5,384 nt of DNA from Lautropia sp. SCN 70-15 (GCA_001724315.1 MEEC01000203.1:1-5384); one strand, 5' to 3'. Counted from the stretch's first letter, positions 1-5,119 are shown. Notes: generated from the letters alone by a model not told the origin. Translations and numbers: made by a program.

Positions 1-84
1 AAGCGAAAAGTGCGCTTTCAACAGGTCGCCAAGTTCCTTTTGCAGCGCGTCGGTGTCTTTCGCGCGCAGTTCACTGGCTTTCAT
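1..84 (-). CDS. rpmC: Large-subunit protein L29 (uL29), N-terminal part, cut by the window edge
   Basis: The first 28 codons of L29 are present, beginning MKASELRAKDTDALQKELGD; the rest lies beyond the window's left edge. L29 is a small helical-hairpin protein of the 50S subunit near the polypeptide exit, next to L23. The MKAxELR start and the Leu-rich first helix (ELRAKDTDALQKELGDLLKAH) are typical of the family, which is usually about 60-70 residues. The ATG at 84-82 is preceded by AAGAGG at 97-92 with 7 bases between, supporting this start. It lies 28 bases after the rplP stop, as expected for the next gene of the S10 operon. Identification rests on the N-terminus plus position. Confidence 0.93.
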   Translation of the reverse strand, partial: MKASELRAKDTDALQKELGDLLKAHFSL

Positions 85-112
85 CTCTCTGCCTCTTCGA
101 TGGCCCGGCGCC

Positions 113-529
113 TCAGGCGCCGGCCATGCGGGTGACGAAGGTCGTTCCGATCGGCAGCTTGGCGGCCGCCAGCGCGAACGCCTCGCGGGCCAACTGCTCG
201 TTTACGCCGTCCATCTCGTAGAGCACCTTGCCCGGCTGGATCTCCGCGACGTAGTACTCGACGTTGCCCTTGCCGTTGCCCATGCGGACCTCGGCCGGCT
301 TCTTCGAGATCGGCTTGTCGGGGAAGATCCGGATCCAGACGCGGCCGCCACGCTTGATGTGACGGGTCATCGCACGGCGGGCCGCCTCGATCTGGCGGGC
401 GGTCAGCCGGCCTCGGCCGGTGGCCTTCAGGCCGAACTCGCCGAACGCGACCGAAGCGCCTCGCGTTGCGAGACCCTTGTTCCGGCCCTTCTGTTCCTTA
501 CGGTATTTGCGTCGAGCGGGTTGCAGCAT
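113..529 (-). CDS. rplP: Large-subunit protein L16 (uL16), complete
   Basis: This 138-residue protein is full length for the family (136 in E. coli). L16 sits at the base of the central protuberance of the 50S subunit, contacts 23S and 5S rRNA and helps place tRNA in the A site. Visible family signatures are the MLQPxRxKYRKxxKGRNKG start, FGLKATGRGRLTARQIEAARRAM (about residues 32-54) and the VRMGNGKGNVEYYVAEIQPGKVLYEMDGV stretch (81-109). Arg82 is the counterpart of E. coli Arg81, the residue hydroxylated by the YcfD/RoxA oxygenase, so the target is kept; whether the enzyme exists here is not visible. The start has a strong AGGAG at 540-536, 6 bases upstream. The stop is TGA and the gap after rpsC is 33 bases. 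Confidence 0.98.
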   Translation of the reverse strand: MLQPARRKYRKEQKGRNKGLATRGASVAFGEFGLKATGRGRLTARQIEAARRAMTRHIKRGGRVWIRIFPDKPISKKPAEVRMGNGKGNVEYYVAEIQPGKVLYEMDGVNEQLAREAFALAAAKLPIGTTFVTRMAGA

Positions 530-562
530 CGCTCACTCCTTGTACGGGGGCACGGGGCCCAC

Positions 563-1468
563 TCAGTCGCCTTTCTTTTCGCCGTCGGCCGACGCACTGC
601 CGGCCGCCACCTTGCGCACTCGCTTGACCGCGGCTTTCGCCGCGTCGCCCTGCTCGCCAGCCGGGGCCGGGGCAGCCTCGCCCTCGGCACGACGGCGCGG
701 ACCGCGGGCGCCCGGAGCGCCCGGCCCGCCGGGCCGGCCGCCAGGGCCGCCAGGACGGCCGCCAGGACCACGACGACCGCGACGGTCTTCGCGCTCGCCA
801 GCAGGCGCTTCCTTGTCCCCAGCCTGCGGGGCCTCGTTGCGCCCGAGGTTGTCGCCCTTGTAGACCCAGACCTTGACGCCGATGATCCCGTAGGTCGTCA
901 GCGCCTCGGAGAAGCCGTAGTCGATGTCGGCGCGCAGGGTGTGAAGCGGCACGCGACCCTCGCGATACCACTCGACCCGCGCGATCTCCGCGCCATTCAG
1001 GCGGCCCGAACTCATGATCTTGATGCCCTGGGCGCCGAGGCGCATCGCGTTCTGCATCGCGCGCTTCATGGCGCGGCGGAACAAGATCCGCTTCTCGAGC
1101 TGCTGGGTGATCGAATCGGCGATCAACTGCGCGTCGATCTCGGGCTTGCGGATCTCCTCGATGTTGACGTGCACGGGCACGCCCATCAGCCGCTGGAGAT
1201 CGCCCTTGAGCACCTCGATGTCCTCGCCCTTCTTGCCGATGACCACGCCCGGCCGCGCCGAGTAGATGGTGATTCGGGCATTCTTGGCGGGGCGCTCGAT
1301 GAGCACGCGGCCGACCGAGGCGCTGCGAAGCTTCTTGCGCAGGTACTCGCGGACCCGGATGTCGTCGTTCAGCAGCCGCGCGTACTGGGCGCCGCTGGCG
1401 AACCAGCGCGAGGACCAGTTACGGCTGACCGCCAGGCGGAACCCGGTCGGGTGAATCTTCTGTCCCAT
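563..1468 (-). CDS. rpsC: Small-subunit protein S3 (uS3) with a long Gly/Pro/Arg-rich C-terminal tail
   Basis: S3 lies at the mRNA entry channel of the 30S subunit and takes part in mRNA unwinding. The core is clear: MGQKIHPTGFRL start, a type II KH domain with GKKG at 78-81, then FRRAMKRAMQNAMRLGAQGIK (130-150) and the EWYREGRVPLHTLRADIDY stretch (166-184). Arg131, Arg132 and Lys135 match the E. coli helicase-associated residues. The core ends near residue 210 (VWVYKGDNLGR). Residues about 211-301 form a low-complexity, probably disordered tail: an acidic/basic patch (GDKEAPAGEREDRRGRR), a GGRPGGP repeat region (236-253), an Arg cluster, an Ala-rich stretch and a basic VKRVRK motif at 281-286. 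At 301 residues the protein is much longer than the 233 of E. coli. The start has GGAAGGAA (AAGGA at 1478-1474, 5 bases before ATG), and the gap after rplV is 19 bases. Tail function is unknown. Confidence 0.97.
   Translation of the reverse strand: MGQKIHPTGFRLAVSRNWSSRWFASGAQYARLLNDDIRVREYLRKKLRSASVGRVLIERPAKNARITIYSARPGVVIGKKGEDIEVLKGDLQRLMGVPVHVNIEEIRKPEIDAQLIADSITQQLEKRILFRRAMKRAMQNAMRLGAQGIKIMSSGRLNGAEIARVEWYREGRVPLHTLRADIDYGFSEALTTYGIIGVKVWVYKGDNLGRNEAPQAGDKEAPAGEREDRRGRRGPGGRPGGPGGRPGGPGAPGARGPRRRAEGEAAPAPAGEQGDAAKAAVKRVRKVAAGSASADGEKKGD
735..766 (-). repeat. In-frame 21-base direct repeat in the S3 tail (GGRPGGP units)
   Basis: The 11-base word cggccgccagg occurs at 735-745 and 756-766 on the + strand, a period of 21 bases or exactly 7 codons. 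It encodes the tandem GGRPGGP heptads in the C-terminal tail of S3, with flanking GPGG and GPGAPG partial copies. A codon-multiple period means slippage or unequal recombination could change tail length without breaking the frame. Confidence 0.85.
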
Positions 1469-1487
1469 GTCGTTCCTTCCGAGTCCG

Positions 1488-1820
1488 TTACTTGTCGCCG
1501 ACCGTCACGTAGATGTGGCAGGTCTGCTTCTCGATCTGGCAGCCGCGGCCCTTGGCCCGCGCCTGGAATCGCTTCAGCGACGTGCCCTTCTCGACGTGGA
1601 TCGTCTTGACCTTGAGCTCGTCGATGTCGGCGCCGTCGTTGTGCTCGGCATTGGCGATCGCCGACTCGAGCACCTTCTTGACGATCTTCGAAGCCTTCTT
1701 CGGAGAGAAGGTCAGGATGTTGAGCGCCTGTTCGACCGGCTTGCCGCGGACGAGATCGGCCACCAGCCGACCCTTCTGGGCCGACAGCCGGATGCCGCGC
1801 AGGATTGCTTGCGTTTCCAT
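1488..1820 (-). CDS. rplV: Large-subunit protein L22 (uL22), complete
   Basis: This 110-residue protein matches the length of E. coli L22. It binds 23S rRNA early in assembly, and its long beta-hairpin lines the nascent-peptide exit tunnel, forming a constriction with L4. Visible signatures are LRGIRLSAQKGRLVADLVRGKPVEQALNIL (7-36), SAIANAEHN (53-61) and the hairpin region around residues 78-100, where SLKRFQARAKGRGCQIEKQT carries the basic tip (RAKGRG). Two Cys residues (94 and 101) flank the second hairpin strand. The start lies 12 bases after the rpsS stop, with a Shine-Dalgarno that includes that stop. The stop is TAA. Confidence 0.98.
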   Translation of the reverse strand: METQAILRGIRLSAQKGRLVADLVRGKPVEQALNILTFSPKKASKIVKKVLESAIANAEHNDGADIDELKVKTIHVEKGTSLKRFQARAKGRGCQIEKQTCHIYVTVGDK

Positions 1821-1828
1821 GTGGCTAT

Positions 1829-1835
1829 TCCCTTA
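1829..1835 (-). promoter_or_regulatory. rplV Shine-Dalgarno overlapping the rpsS stop codon
   Basis: In coding orientation the junction reads TAAGGGA, then 8 bases, then ATG. The rpsS stop TAA supplies the first bases of the AAGGGA ribosome binding site. Ribosomes ending rpsS therefore stop on top of the rplV initiation site, which suggests translational coupling. Confidence 0.75.
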
Positions 1836-2111
1836 TCGCTTCCCGGACTTCTTGTCGGCCGCATGGCCTTTGAAAGTGCGGGTGAGGGCGAACTCGCCGA
1901 GCTTGTGGCCGACCATGTTCTCGTTGATGAACACCGGCACGTGCTGCTTGCCGTTGTGCACCGCGATCGTCAGGCCGATGAACTCGGGAACGATTGTCGA
2001 GCGGCGCGACCAGGTCTTGATCGGCTTGCGATCCTTGTTGATCATCGCCACATCGACTTTCTTCATCAGGTGGGCGTCGACGAACGGCCCTTTTTTGACT
2101 GAACGTGCCAT
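1833..2111 (-). CDS. rpsS: Small-subunit protein S19 (uS19), complete
   Basis: At 92 residues this is the canonical S19 length. S19 sits in the head of the 30S subunit with S13, near the A-site tRNA and the bridge to the 50S subunit. Family signatures cover almost the whole protein: MARSVKKGPFVDAHLMKKV at the start, IKTWSRRSTIVPEFIGLTIAVHNGKQHVPV in the middle (31-60) and NMVGHKLGEFALTRTFKGHAADKK at the end. The start codon ATG at 2111-2109 has only a weak site: AGGTGAG just after the rplB stop ends 12 bases upstream, and a GAG lies 7 bases nearer. The protein start is nevertheless fixed by the conserved MARSxKKGPF. It lies 21 bases after rplB. Confidence 0.98.
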   Translation of the reverse strand: MARSVKKGPFVDAHLMKKVDVAMINKDRKPIKTWSRRSTIVPEFIGLTIAVHNGKQHVPVFINENMVGHKLGEFALTRTFKGHAADKKSGKR

Positions 2112-2132
2112 AACTTACTCGTCACTCACCTG

Positions 2133-2951
2133 TTATTTGCGACCACGGCGCTGCACGATCATGGAATCGGTGCGCTTGGTGCTTCGCGTCTTGAGGCCCT
2201 TGGTCTGCTGACCCCAGGGCGAACGCGGGTGGCCACCGCCATTCGAGCGGCCGCCGTGCGGGTGGTCCACCGGGTTCATCGCGATGCCGCGGACCGTCGG
2301 GCGGATGCCGCGCCAGCGATTCGCACCGGCCTTGCCGATCGTGCGCAGGCTGTGCTCTTCGTTGCCGACTTCACCGATCGTGGCCCGGCACTCGATGTGC
2401 ACCCGCCGGATTTCGCCGGAACGCAGGCGAACCTGCGCGTAGGTGCCTTCGCGGGCCAGCAGGCGCGCCGAGGTGCCGGCCGAACGCGCGAGCTGCGCGC
2501 CCTTGCCGGGCAGCATCTCGATGCAGTGGATCGTCGAGCCGACCGGAATGTTCCGGATCGGCAGCGTGTTGCCGGCGCGGATCGGGGCCTCGGCGCCGCT
2601 CATCAGCGATGCGCCCGGGGTCACGCCGCGCGGCGCCAGGATGTAGCGCCGCTCGCCGTCCGCGTACAGCAGCAGGGCGAGGTGCGCGCTGCGATTCGGG
2701 TCGTACTCGATGCGCTCGACCTTGGCCGGGACGCCGTCCTTGTTGCGACGGAAGTCCACCATCCGGTAGTGAGCCTTGTGACCACCGCCGCGGTGACGCG
2801 TGGTGATGTGGCCCAGGTTGTTGCGCCCGGAACCGCGCTTCATCGACTCGGTCAGACCGTCGACCGGCCGGCCCTTCCACAGGCCCGGGGTGACGATCTT
2901 GACCATCGACCGGCGGCCCGGCGAGGTCGGTTTTGTCTTGACGATCGCCAT
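2133..2951 (-). CDS. rplB: Large-subunit protein L2 (uL2), complete
   Basis: L2 (272 residues; 273 in E. coli) is one of the most conserved 50S proteins, needed for subunit association, tRNA binding and peptidyl-transferase activity. The N-terminal RNA-binding part shows GRNNLGHITTRHRGGGHKAHYR (42-63). The C-terminal part shows GNEEHSLRTIGKAGANRWRG (196-215) and the signature NPVDHPHGG (226-234). His230 corresponds to E. coli His229, the residue linked to peptidyl transfer. After DHPHGG the loop reads RSNGGGHPRSPWG, about one residue shorter than the E. coli GEGRNFGKHPVTPWG loop. The ATG directly abuts the rplW stop (TAAATG) and has GGAGG 8 bases upstream, inside the end of rplW. Confidence 0.98.
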   Translation of the reverse strand: MAIVKTKPTSPGRRSMVKIVTPGLWKGRPVDGLTESMKRGSGRNNLGHITTRHRGGGHKAHYRMVDFRRNKDGVPAKVERIEYDPNRSAHLALLLYADGERRYILAPRGVTPGASLMSGAEAPIRAGNTLPIRNIPVGSTIHCIEMLPGKGAQLARSAGTSARLLAREGTYAQVRLRSGEIRRVHIECRATIGEVGNEEHSLRTIGKAGANRWRGIRPTVRGIAMNPVDHPHGGRSNGGGHPRSPWGQQTKGLKTRSTKRTDSMIVQRRGRK

Positions 2952-3248
2952 TTAGATCGCCTCCGCAAAGTTGATTTCCTGGCCGGGCATCAGGCTCACG
3001 TAGGCCTTGCGGACGTTGCGCCGCCGGCCGTTGAAGCGCCCGAAGCGCTTCTGCTTGCCCTTCTGGTTCAGGACCTGAACCGATTCCACCTTGACCTTGA
3101 ACAGCAGCTCCACCGCCGCCTTGATCTCGTCCTTGCTCGCGTCCTGCAGCACGCGGAACGCAACCTGCTCGTTCTTCTCGGCCATCATCGTGGCCTTCTC
3201 GGAGACGATCGGCGCGACGAGCACGGTCATCAAACGCTCCTGATTCAT
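2952..3248 (-). CDS. rplW: Large-subunit protein L23 (uL23), complete
   Basis: This 98-residue protein (100 in E. coli) lies at the rim of the exit tunnel, where it docks trigger factor and other nascent-chain factors. The VAPIVSEKA stretch (11-19) holds Glu17, the counterpart of E. coli Glu18 that contacts trigger factor. The middle AAVELLFKVKVESVQVLNQKGKQKRFGR (44-71) carries the hairpin that reaches into the tunnel, followed by GRRRNVRKAYVSL. The chosen ATG overlaps the rplD stop as ATGA and has AGGAG at 3261-3257, 8 bases upstream. A second in-frame ATG (Met7, 3230-3228) also has AGGAG 6 bases upstream. The longer form is preferred because the ERLM residues before TVLVAP align with other L23 N-termini (E. 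coli MIREERLLKVLRAP). Confidence 0.97.
   Translation of the reverse strand: MNQERLMTVLVAPIVSEKATMMAEKNEQVAFRVLQDASKDEIKAAVELLFKVKVESVQVLNQKGKQKRFGRFNGRRRNVRKAYVSLMPGQEINFAEAI
2960..2964 (-). promoter_or_regulatory. rplB Shine-Dalgarno inside the end of rplW
   Basis: GGAGG on the coding strand lies 8 bases before the rplB ATG, within the last codons of rplW (Ala-Glu-Ala-Ile). The rplW TAA and rplB ATG touch with no base between, so rplB translation is probably coupled to termination of rplW. Confidence 0.8.
3245..3248 (-). promoter_or_regulatory. ATGA overlap of rplD stop and rplW start
   Basis: The rplW ATG (3248-3246) and the rplD TGA (3247-3245) share bases as ATGA. With AGGAG 8 bases upstream inside rplD, this is a standard stop/restart junction and would keep L4 and L23 synthesis matched. 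Confidence 0.85.
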
Positions 3249-3877
3249 CCCAGCATCTCCTGCACCATGGCCAGCGCCGGGCGGGTGATCAGCACCTTGC
3301 TGAAGTGCACCAGCGACACCGGATCGGCGTGTTTCGGCTCGACCACCAGCACGTGCGCCAGGTTGCGCGACGCGAGCCAGAGGTTTTCGTCGAGGCTGTC
3401 GGTGATGACGAGCACCGAGTCGCCCTTGCCGCCCAGGCCCATTGCCTGCAGCTTGCCGGCGAGCAGCTTGGTCTTGGGAGCCTCGAGCGAGATCGACTCG
3501 ATGACCGCCACGCGGTCTTCACGCGCGAGCTGCGACAGGATGGAGCAGACGCCCGCCCGGTACATCTTGCGGTTCAGCTTCTGCGTGAAGTTCTCGTCGG
3601 GCGAATTCGGGAAGATCTTGCCGCCGCCGCGCCACAGCGGGCTGGAGGTCATGCCGGCGCGCGCGCGGCCGGTTCCCTTCTGGCGGAAAGGCTTCTTGGT
3701 GGAGTGCCGAACCGCGCTGCGGTCTTTCTGCGCACGGTTGCCACCCCGGGCGTTCGCCTGGAAGGCGACGACCACCTGGTGCACGAGCGGCTCGTTGAAG
3801 TCGCGCCCGAAGATGGTGTCCGGCGCCTCGACCTTGGCCGAAGCCTGGCCTTGGGCGTCGAGCAGTTTCAGTTCCAT
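3245..3877 (-). CDS. rplD: Large-subunit protein L4 (uL4), complete
   Basis: This 210-residue protein (201 in E. coli) binds 23S rRNA early in assembly, and its long loop narrows the exit tunnel with L22. The loop spans about residues 43-96 and contains the signature STKKPFRQKGTGRARAGMTSSPLWRGGGKIF (59-89), the region in which macrolide-resistance changes occur in other bacteria. The globular part holds LNRKMYRAGVCSILSQLARED and the Rossmann-like VLVITD and VLVVEP strands. In E. coli L4 also represses its own operon by binding the S10 leader; whether that applies here is not known, but the structured leader before rplC is a candidate target. The start follows rplC by 12 bases with TAAGGAG as combined stop and binding site. 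Confidence 0.98.
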   Translation of the reverse strand: MELKLLDAQGQASAKVEAPDTIFGRDFNEPLVHQVVVAFQANARGGNRAQKDRSAVRHSTKKPFRQKGTGRARAGMTSSPLWRGGGKIFPNSPDENFTQKLNRKMYRAGVCSILSQLAREDRVAVIESISLEAPKTKLLAGKLQAMGLGGKGDSVLVITDSLDENLWLASRNLAHVLVVEPKHADPVSLVHFSKVLITRPALAMVQEMLG

Positions 3878-3885
3878 TCGATGCG

Positions 3886-3892
3886 CTCCTTA
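3886..3892 (-). promoter_or_regulatory. rplD Shine-Dalgarno overlapping the rplC stop codon
   Basis: The coding strand reads TAAGGAG, then 8 bases, then the rplD ATG. The rplC stop codon is the 5' part of a near-complete anti-SD match. The 12-base gap and 8-base spacer are the same as at the rpsS-rplV junction. Confidence 0.82.
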
Positions 3893-4561
3893 CGCCTTGA
3901 CGGCCGCACGCTTGCCGACGGCAGGCTTGCGGACCGTGGGCGTGACGACGACGTCGCCGTTACGCGAGCCGGGGACCGCGCCCTTGACGAGCAGCAGGCC
4001 GCGCTCGGCATCGACACGGGCGATCTCGAGATTCTGGACGGTGCACGACACCGCGCCGAGGTGGCCCGCCATTCGCTTGCCCGGGAAGACACGGCCGGGA
4101 TCCTGCGCCATGCCGATCGAGCCGGGGACGTTGTGCGAACGCGAGTTGCCGTGCGAGGCGCGGCCCGAATTGAAGTTGTGACGCTTGATCGTGCCGGAGA
4201 AGCCCTTGCCGATCGACGTGCCATGCACATCGACCTTCTGGCCGGGCTCGAACATGGACACGGCCACGACGGCGCCCGCCTGCAGCGCCTCGAGCTCGAC
4301 GGGCTCCACGCGGAACTCGCGAACGATGCTGCCGGCCTCGACACCCGCCTTGGCGAAGTGCCCGGCCCGGGGCTTGGTCACGCGGTTGGCGCGACGCTCG
4401 CCGTAGGTCACTTGAACGGCGCTGTAACCGTCGCTTTCGACGGTCTTGATCTGGGTGACGCGGTTGTTCGACACGTCGAGCACGGTCACGGGAATGGAAT
4501 CACCATCGTCCGTGAAGATGCGCATCATGCCGACCTTGCGTCCCACAAGGCCAAGGCTCAT
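3890..4561 (-). CDS. rplC: Large-subunit protein L3 (uL3), complete
   Basis: L3 (223 residues; 209 in E. coli) is an early 50S assembly protein whose loop reaches toward the peptidyl-transferase centre. Signatures are LGLVGRKVGMMRIFTDDG (3-20), NRVTKPRAGHFAKAGV (59-74), GTSIGKGFSGTIKRHNF (114-130) and the loop SHGNSRSHNVPGSIGMAQDPGRVFPGKRMAGHLG (136-169), ending with DAERGLLLVKGAVPG. The position of E. coli Gln150, methylated by PrmB, is Met151 here. A basic tail (KPAVGKRAAVKA) extends slightly beyond the E. coli end. The ATG has GGAG at 4571-4568, 6 bases upstream. Unlike the tightly packed genes after it, rplC is separated from rpsJ by 176 bases that contain a promoter, so it probably heads its own transcription unit as well as being reached by readthrough. 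Confidence 0.98.
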   Translation of the reverse strand: MSLGLVGRKVGMMRIFTDDGDSIPVTVLDVSNNRVTQIKTVESDGYSAVQVTYGERRANRVTKPRAGHFAKAGVEAGSIVREFRVEPVELEALQAGAVVAVSMFEPGQKVDVHGTSIGKGFSGTIKRHNFNSGRASHGNSRSHNVPGSIGMAQDPGRVFPGKRMAGHLGAVSCTVQNLEIARVDAERGLLLVKGAVPGSRNGDVVVTPTVRKPAVGKRAAVKA

Positions 4562-4662
4562 TTTATGCTCCGATCCCGGCTGCGATTGGCCGGGTGACTG
4601 CGTCCGTTGCCGGACCGAGATTGCCCGCGGCGCGCCCCGGAAATGGTGCGCATCGCGGAAAA
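4562..4662 (-). promoter_or_regulatory. Structured 5' leader of rplC, about 100 bases, three predicted hairpins
   Basis: Downstream of the predicted promoter the untranslated RNA can fold into three hairpins, read in coding orientation. The first pairs 4658-4654 with 4625-4629 and, beyond a 2x2 internal loop, 4651-4648 with 4632-4635. The second, GTCCG-GCAA-CGGAC (4615-4602), is a perfect 5-bp stem closed by a GNRA-type tetraloop. The third, CCCGGC-(8 bases)-GCCGGG (4594-4575), is a perfect 6-bp GC stem ending three bases before the GGAG of rplC. This layout resembles ribosomal-protein autoregulatory leaders, but the role is inferred. Hairpins are common by chance in GC-rich DNA. Confidence 0.5.
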
Positions 4663-4691
4663 ACGAAAATTATAACCCGCTCCGGGCGGTT
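4659..4691 (-). terminator. Possible weak intrinsic terminator after rpsJ, overlapping the rplC promoter
   Basis: On the coding strand AACCGC (4691-4686) pairs with GCGG-G-TT (4680-4674), with a bulged G at 4676 and a 5-base CCGGA loop. It is followed by ATAATTTTCGTTTTT, a T-rich run ending at 4659. The stem is short (4 GC pairs plus 2 AT pairs), so termination of the rpsJ transcript would be partial at best. Confidence 0.35.
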
Positions 4692-4698
4692 CAGGCAA
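4669..4698 (-). promoter_or_regulatory. Sigma70-type promoter reading into rplC
   Basis: The coding strand carries TTGCCT (4698-4693) as -35, an 18-base spacer, and a perfect TATAAT (4674-4669) as -10. The predicted start is around 4662, about 100 bases before the rplC ATG. The AT-rich patch stands out sharply in GC-rich surroundings. It would let rplC to rpmC be transcribed independently of tuf and rpsJ. Confidence 0.72.
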
Positions 4699-4737
4699 GT
4701 GCTGCCGGCCTGCCCGCCTGGCGAGAGGGGGGAAGCG

Positions 4738-5070
4738 TCAGCCGCGCCAGCCTTCGGCCTGCTGCACGTAGATCTTCACGTCGACGCCGGCCGGCAGGTC
4801 GAGGCGCGTCAGCGCGTCGATCGTCTTGTCGGTGGGGTCGACGATGTCCATCAGCCGCTGGTGCGTGCGGATCTCGAACTGGTCGCGCGAGGTCTTGTTC
4901 ACGTGCGGCGAGCGAAGGACGTCGAAGCGCTGGATGCGGGTCGGCAGCGGGACCGGGCCGCGGACCACGGCGCCGGTGCGCTTGGCGGTCTCGACGATCT
5001 CGGCGGCCGACTGATCGATCAGGCGATAGTCGAAGGCCTTCAGGCGGATGCGGATTTTCTGGTTCGACAT
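4738..5070 (-). CDS. rpsJ: Small-subunit protein S10 (uS10, NusE), complete, slightly extended C-terminus
   Basis: S10 is a head protein of the 30S subunit and, as NusE, pairs with NusB in transcription antitermination and links NusG to ribosomes. The sequence is plainly S10: KIRIRLKAFDYRLIDQSAAEIVETAKRTGA (5-34), VRGPVPLPTR (36-45), SPHVNKTSRDQFEIRTHQRL (54-73) and IDALTRLDLPAGVDVKI (84-100). At 110 residues it is about seven longer than the 103 of E. coli: after VDVKI, where E. coli ends SLG, it continues YVQQAEGWRG. The ATG has AGGA at 5081-5078, 7 bases upstream. It follows tuf by 215 bases and precedes rplC by 176, so it is the least tightly packed gene of the cluster. Confidence 0.98.
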   Translation of the reverse strand: MSNQKIRIRLKAFDYRLIDQSAAEIVETAKRTGAVVRGPVPLPTRIQRFDVLRSPHVNKTSRDQFEIRTHQRLMDIVDPTDKTIDALTRLDLPAGVDVKIYVQQAEGWRG

Positions 5071-5079
5071 GACTGGATC

Positions 5080-5117
5080 CTAAAGAACGATGCGGCGAGG
5101 CCGCTTGCTAAAGAACG
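5080..5117 (-). repeat. Hairpin flanked by two CGTTCTTTAG repeats just before rpsJ
   Basis: In coding orientation CGTTCTTTAG occurs at 5117-5108 and again at 5089-5080, 28 bases apart. Between them lies GCGGC-CTC-GCCGC (5104-5092), a perfect 5-bp stem with a 3-base loop. The second repeat runs into the rpsJ Shine-Dalgarno (TTTAGGA). It may be part of the rpsJ leader; no function is established. Confidence 0.6.
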
Positions 5118-5119
5118 CC

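Noticed and set aside
53..1609. Long open frame on the + strand across rplP, rpsC and part of rplV (518 codons)
   Set aside because: It is antisense to certain ribosomal-protein genes, its product is Arg/Ala/Leu-rich with no recognisable domain, and GC-rich codon usage keeps antisense frames open.
2229..4181. 650-codon open frame on the + strand across rplB, rplW, rplD and part of rplC
   Set aside because: Same cause: it lies opposite conserved genes, has no family signature and no good binding site; its length reflects base composition.
3305..4597. 430-codon + strand open frame opposite rplD and rplC
   Set aside because: The His/Asp/Arg/Leu-rich product mirrors the third-position GC bias of the sense genes; it even runs into the rplC leader without any supporting start.
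4738..4760. Frameshift at the end of rpsJ explaining the odd C-terminus
   Set aside because: The frame is open and S10-like through VDVKI and closes cleanly with TGA. The normal Ser-Leu-Gly or Lys-Leu-Gln type ending was not obvious in the other frames, so an extension is simpler than an error.
5092..5104. The GCGGC-CTC-GCCGC hairpin as a terminator after tuf
   Set aside because: The stem is only 5 bp and is followed by ATCGTTCTTTAGG, which is not a continuous T run; it also sits right at the rpsJ binding site.
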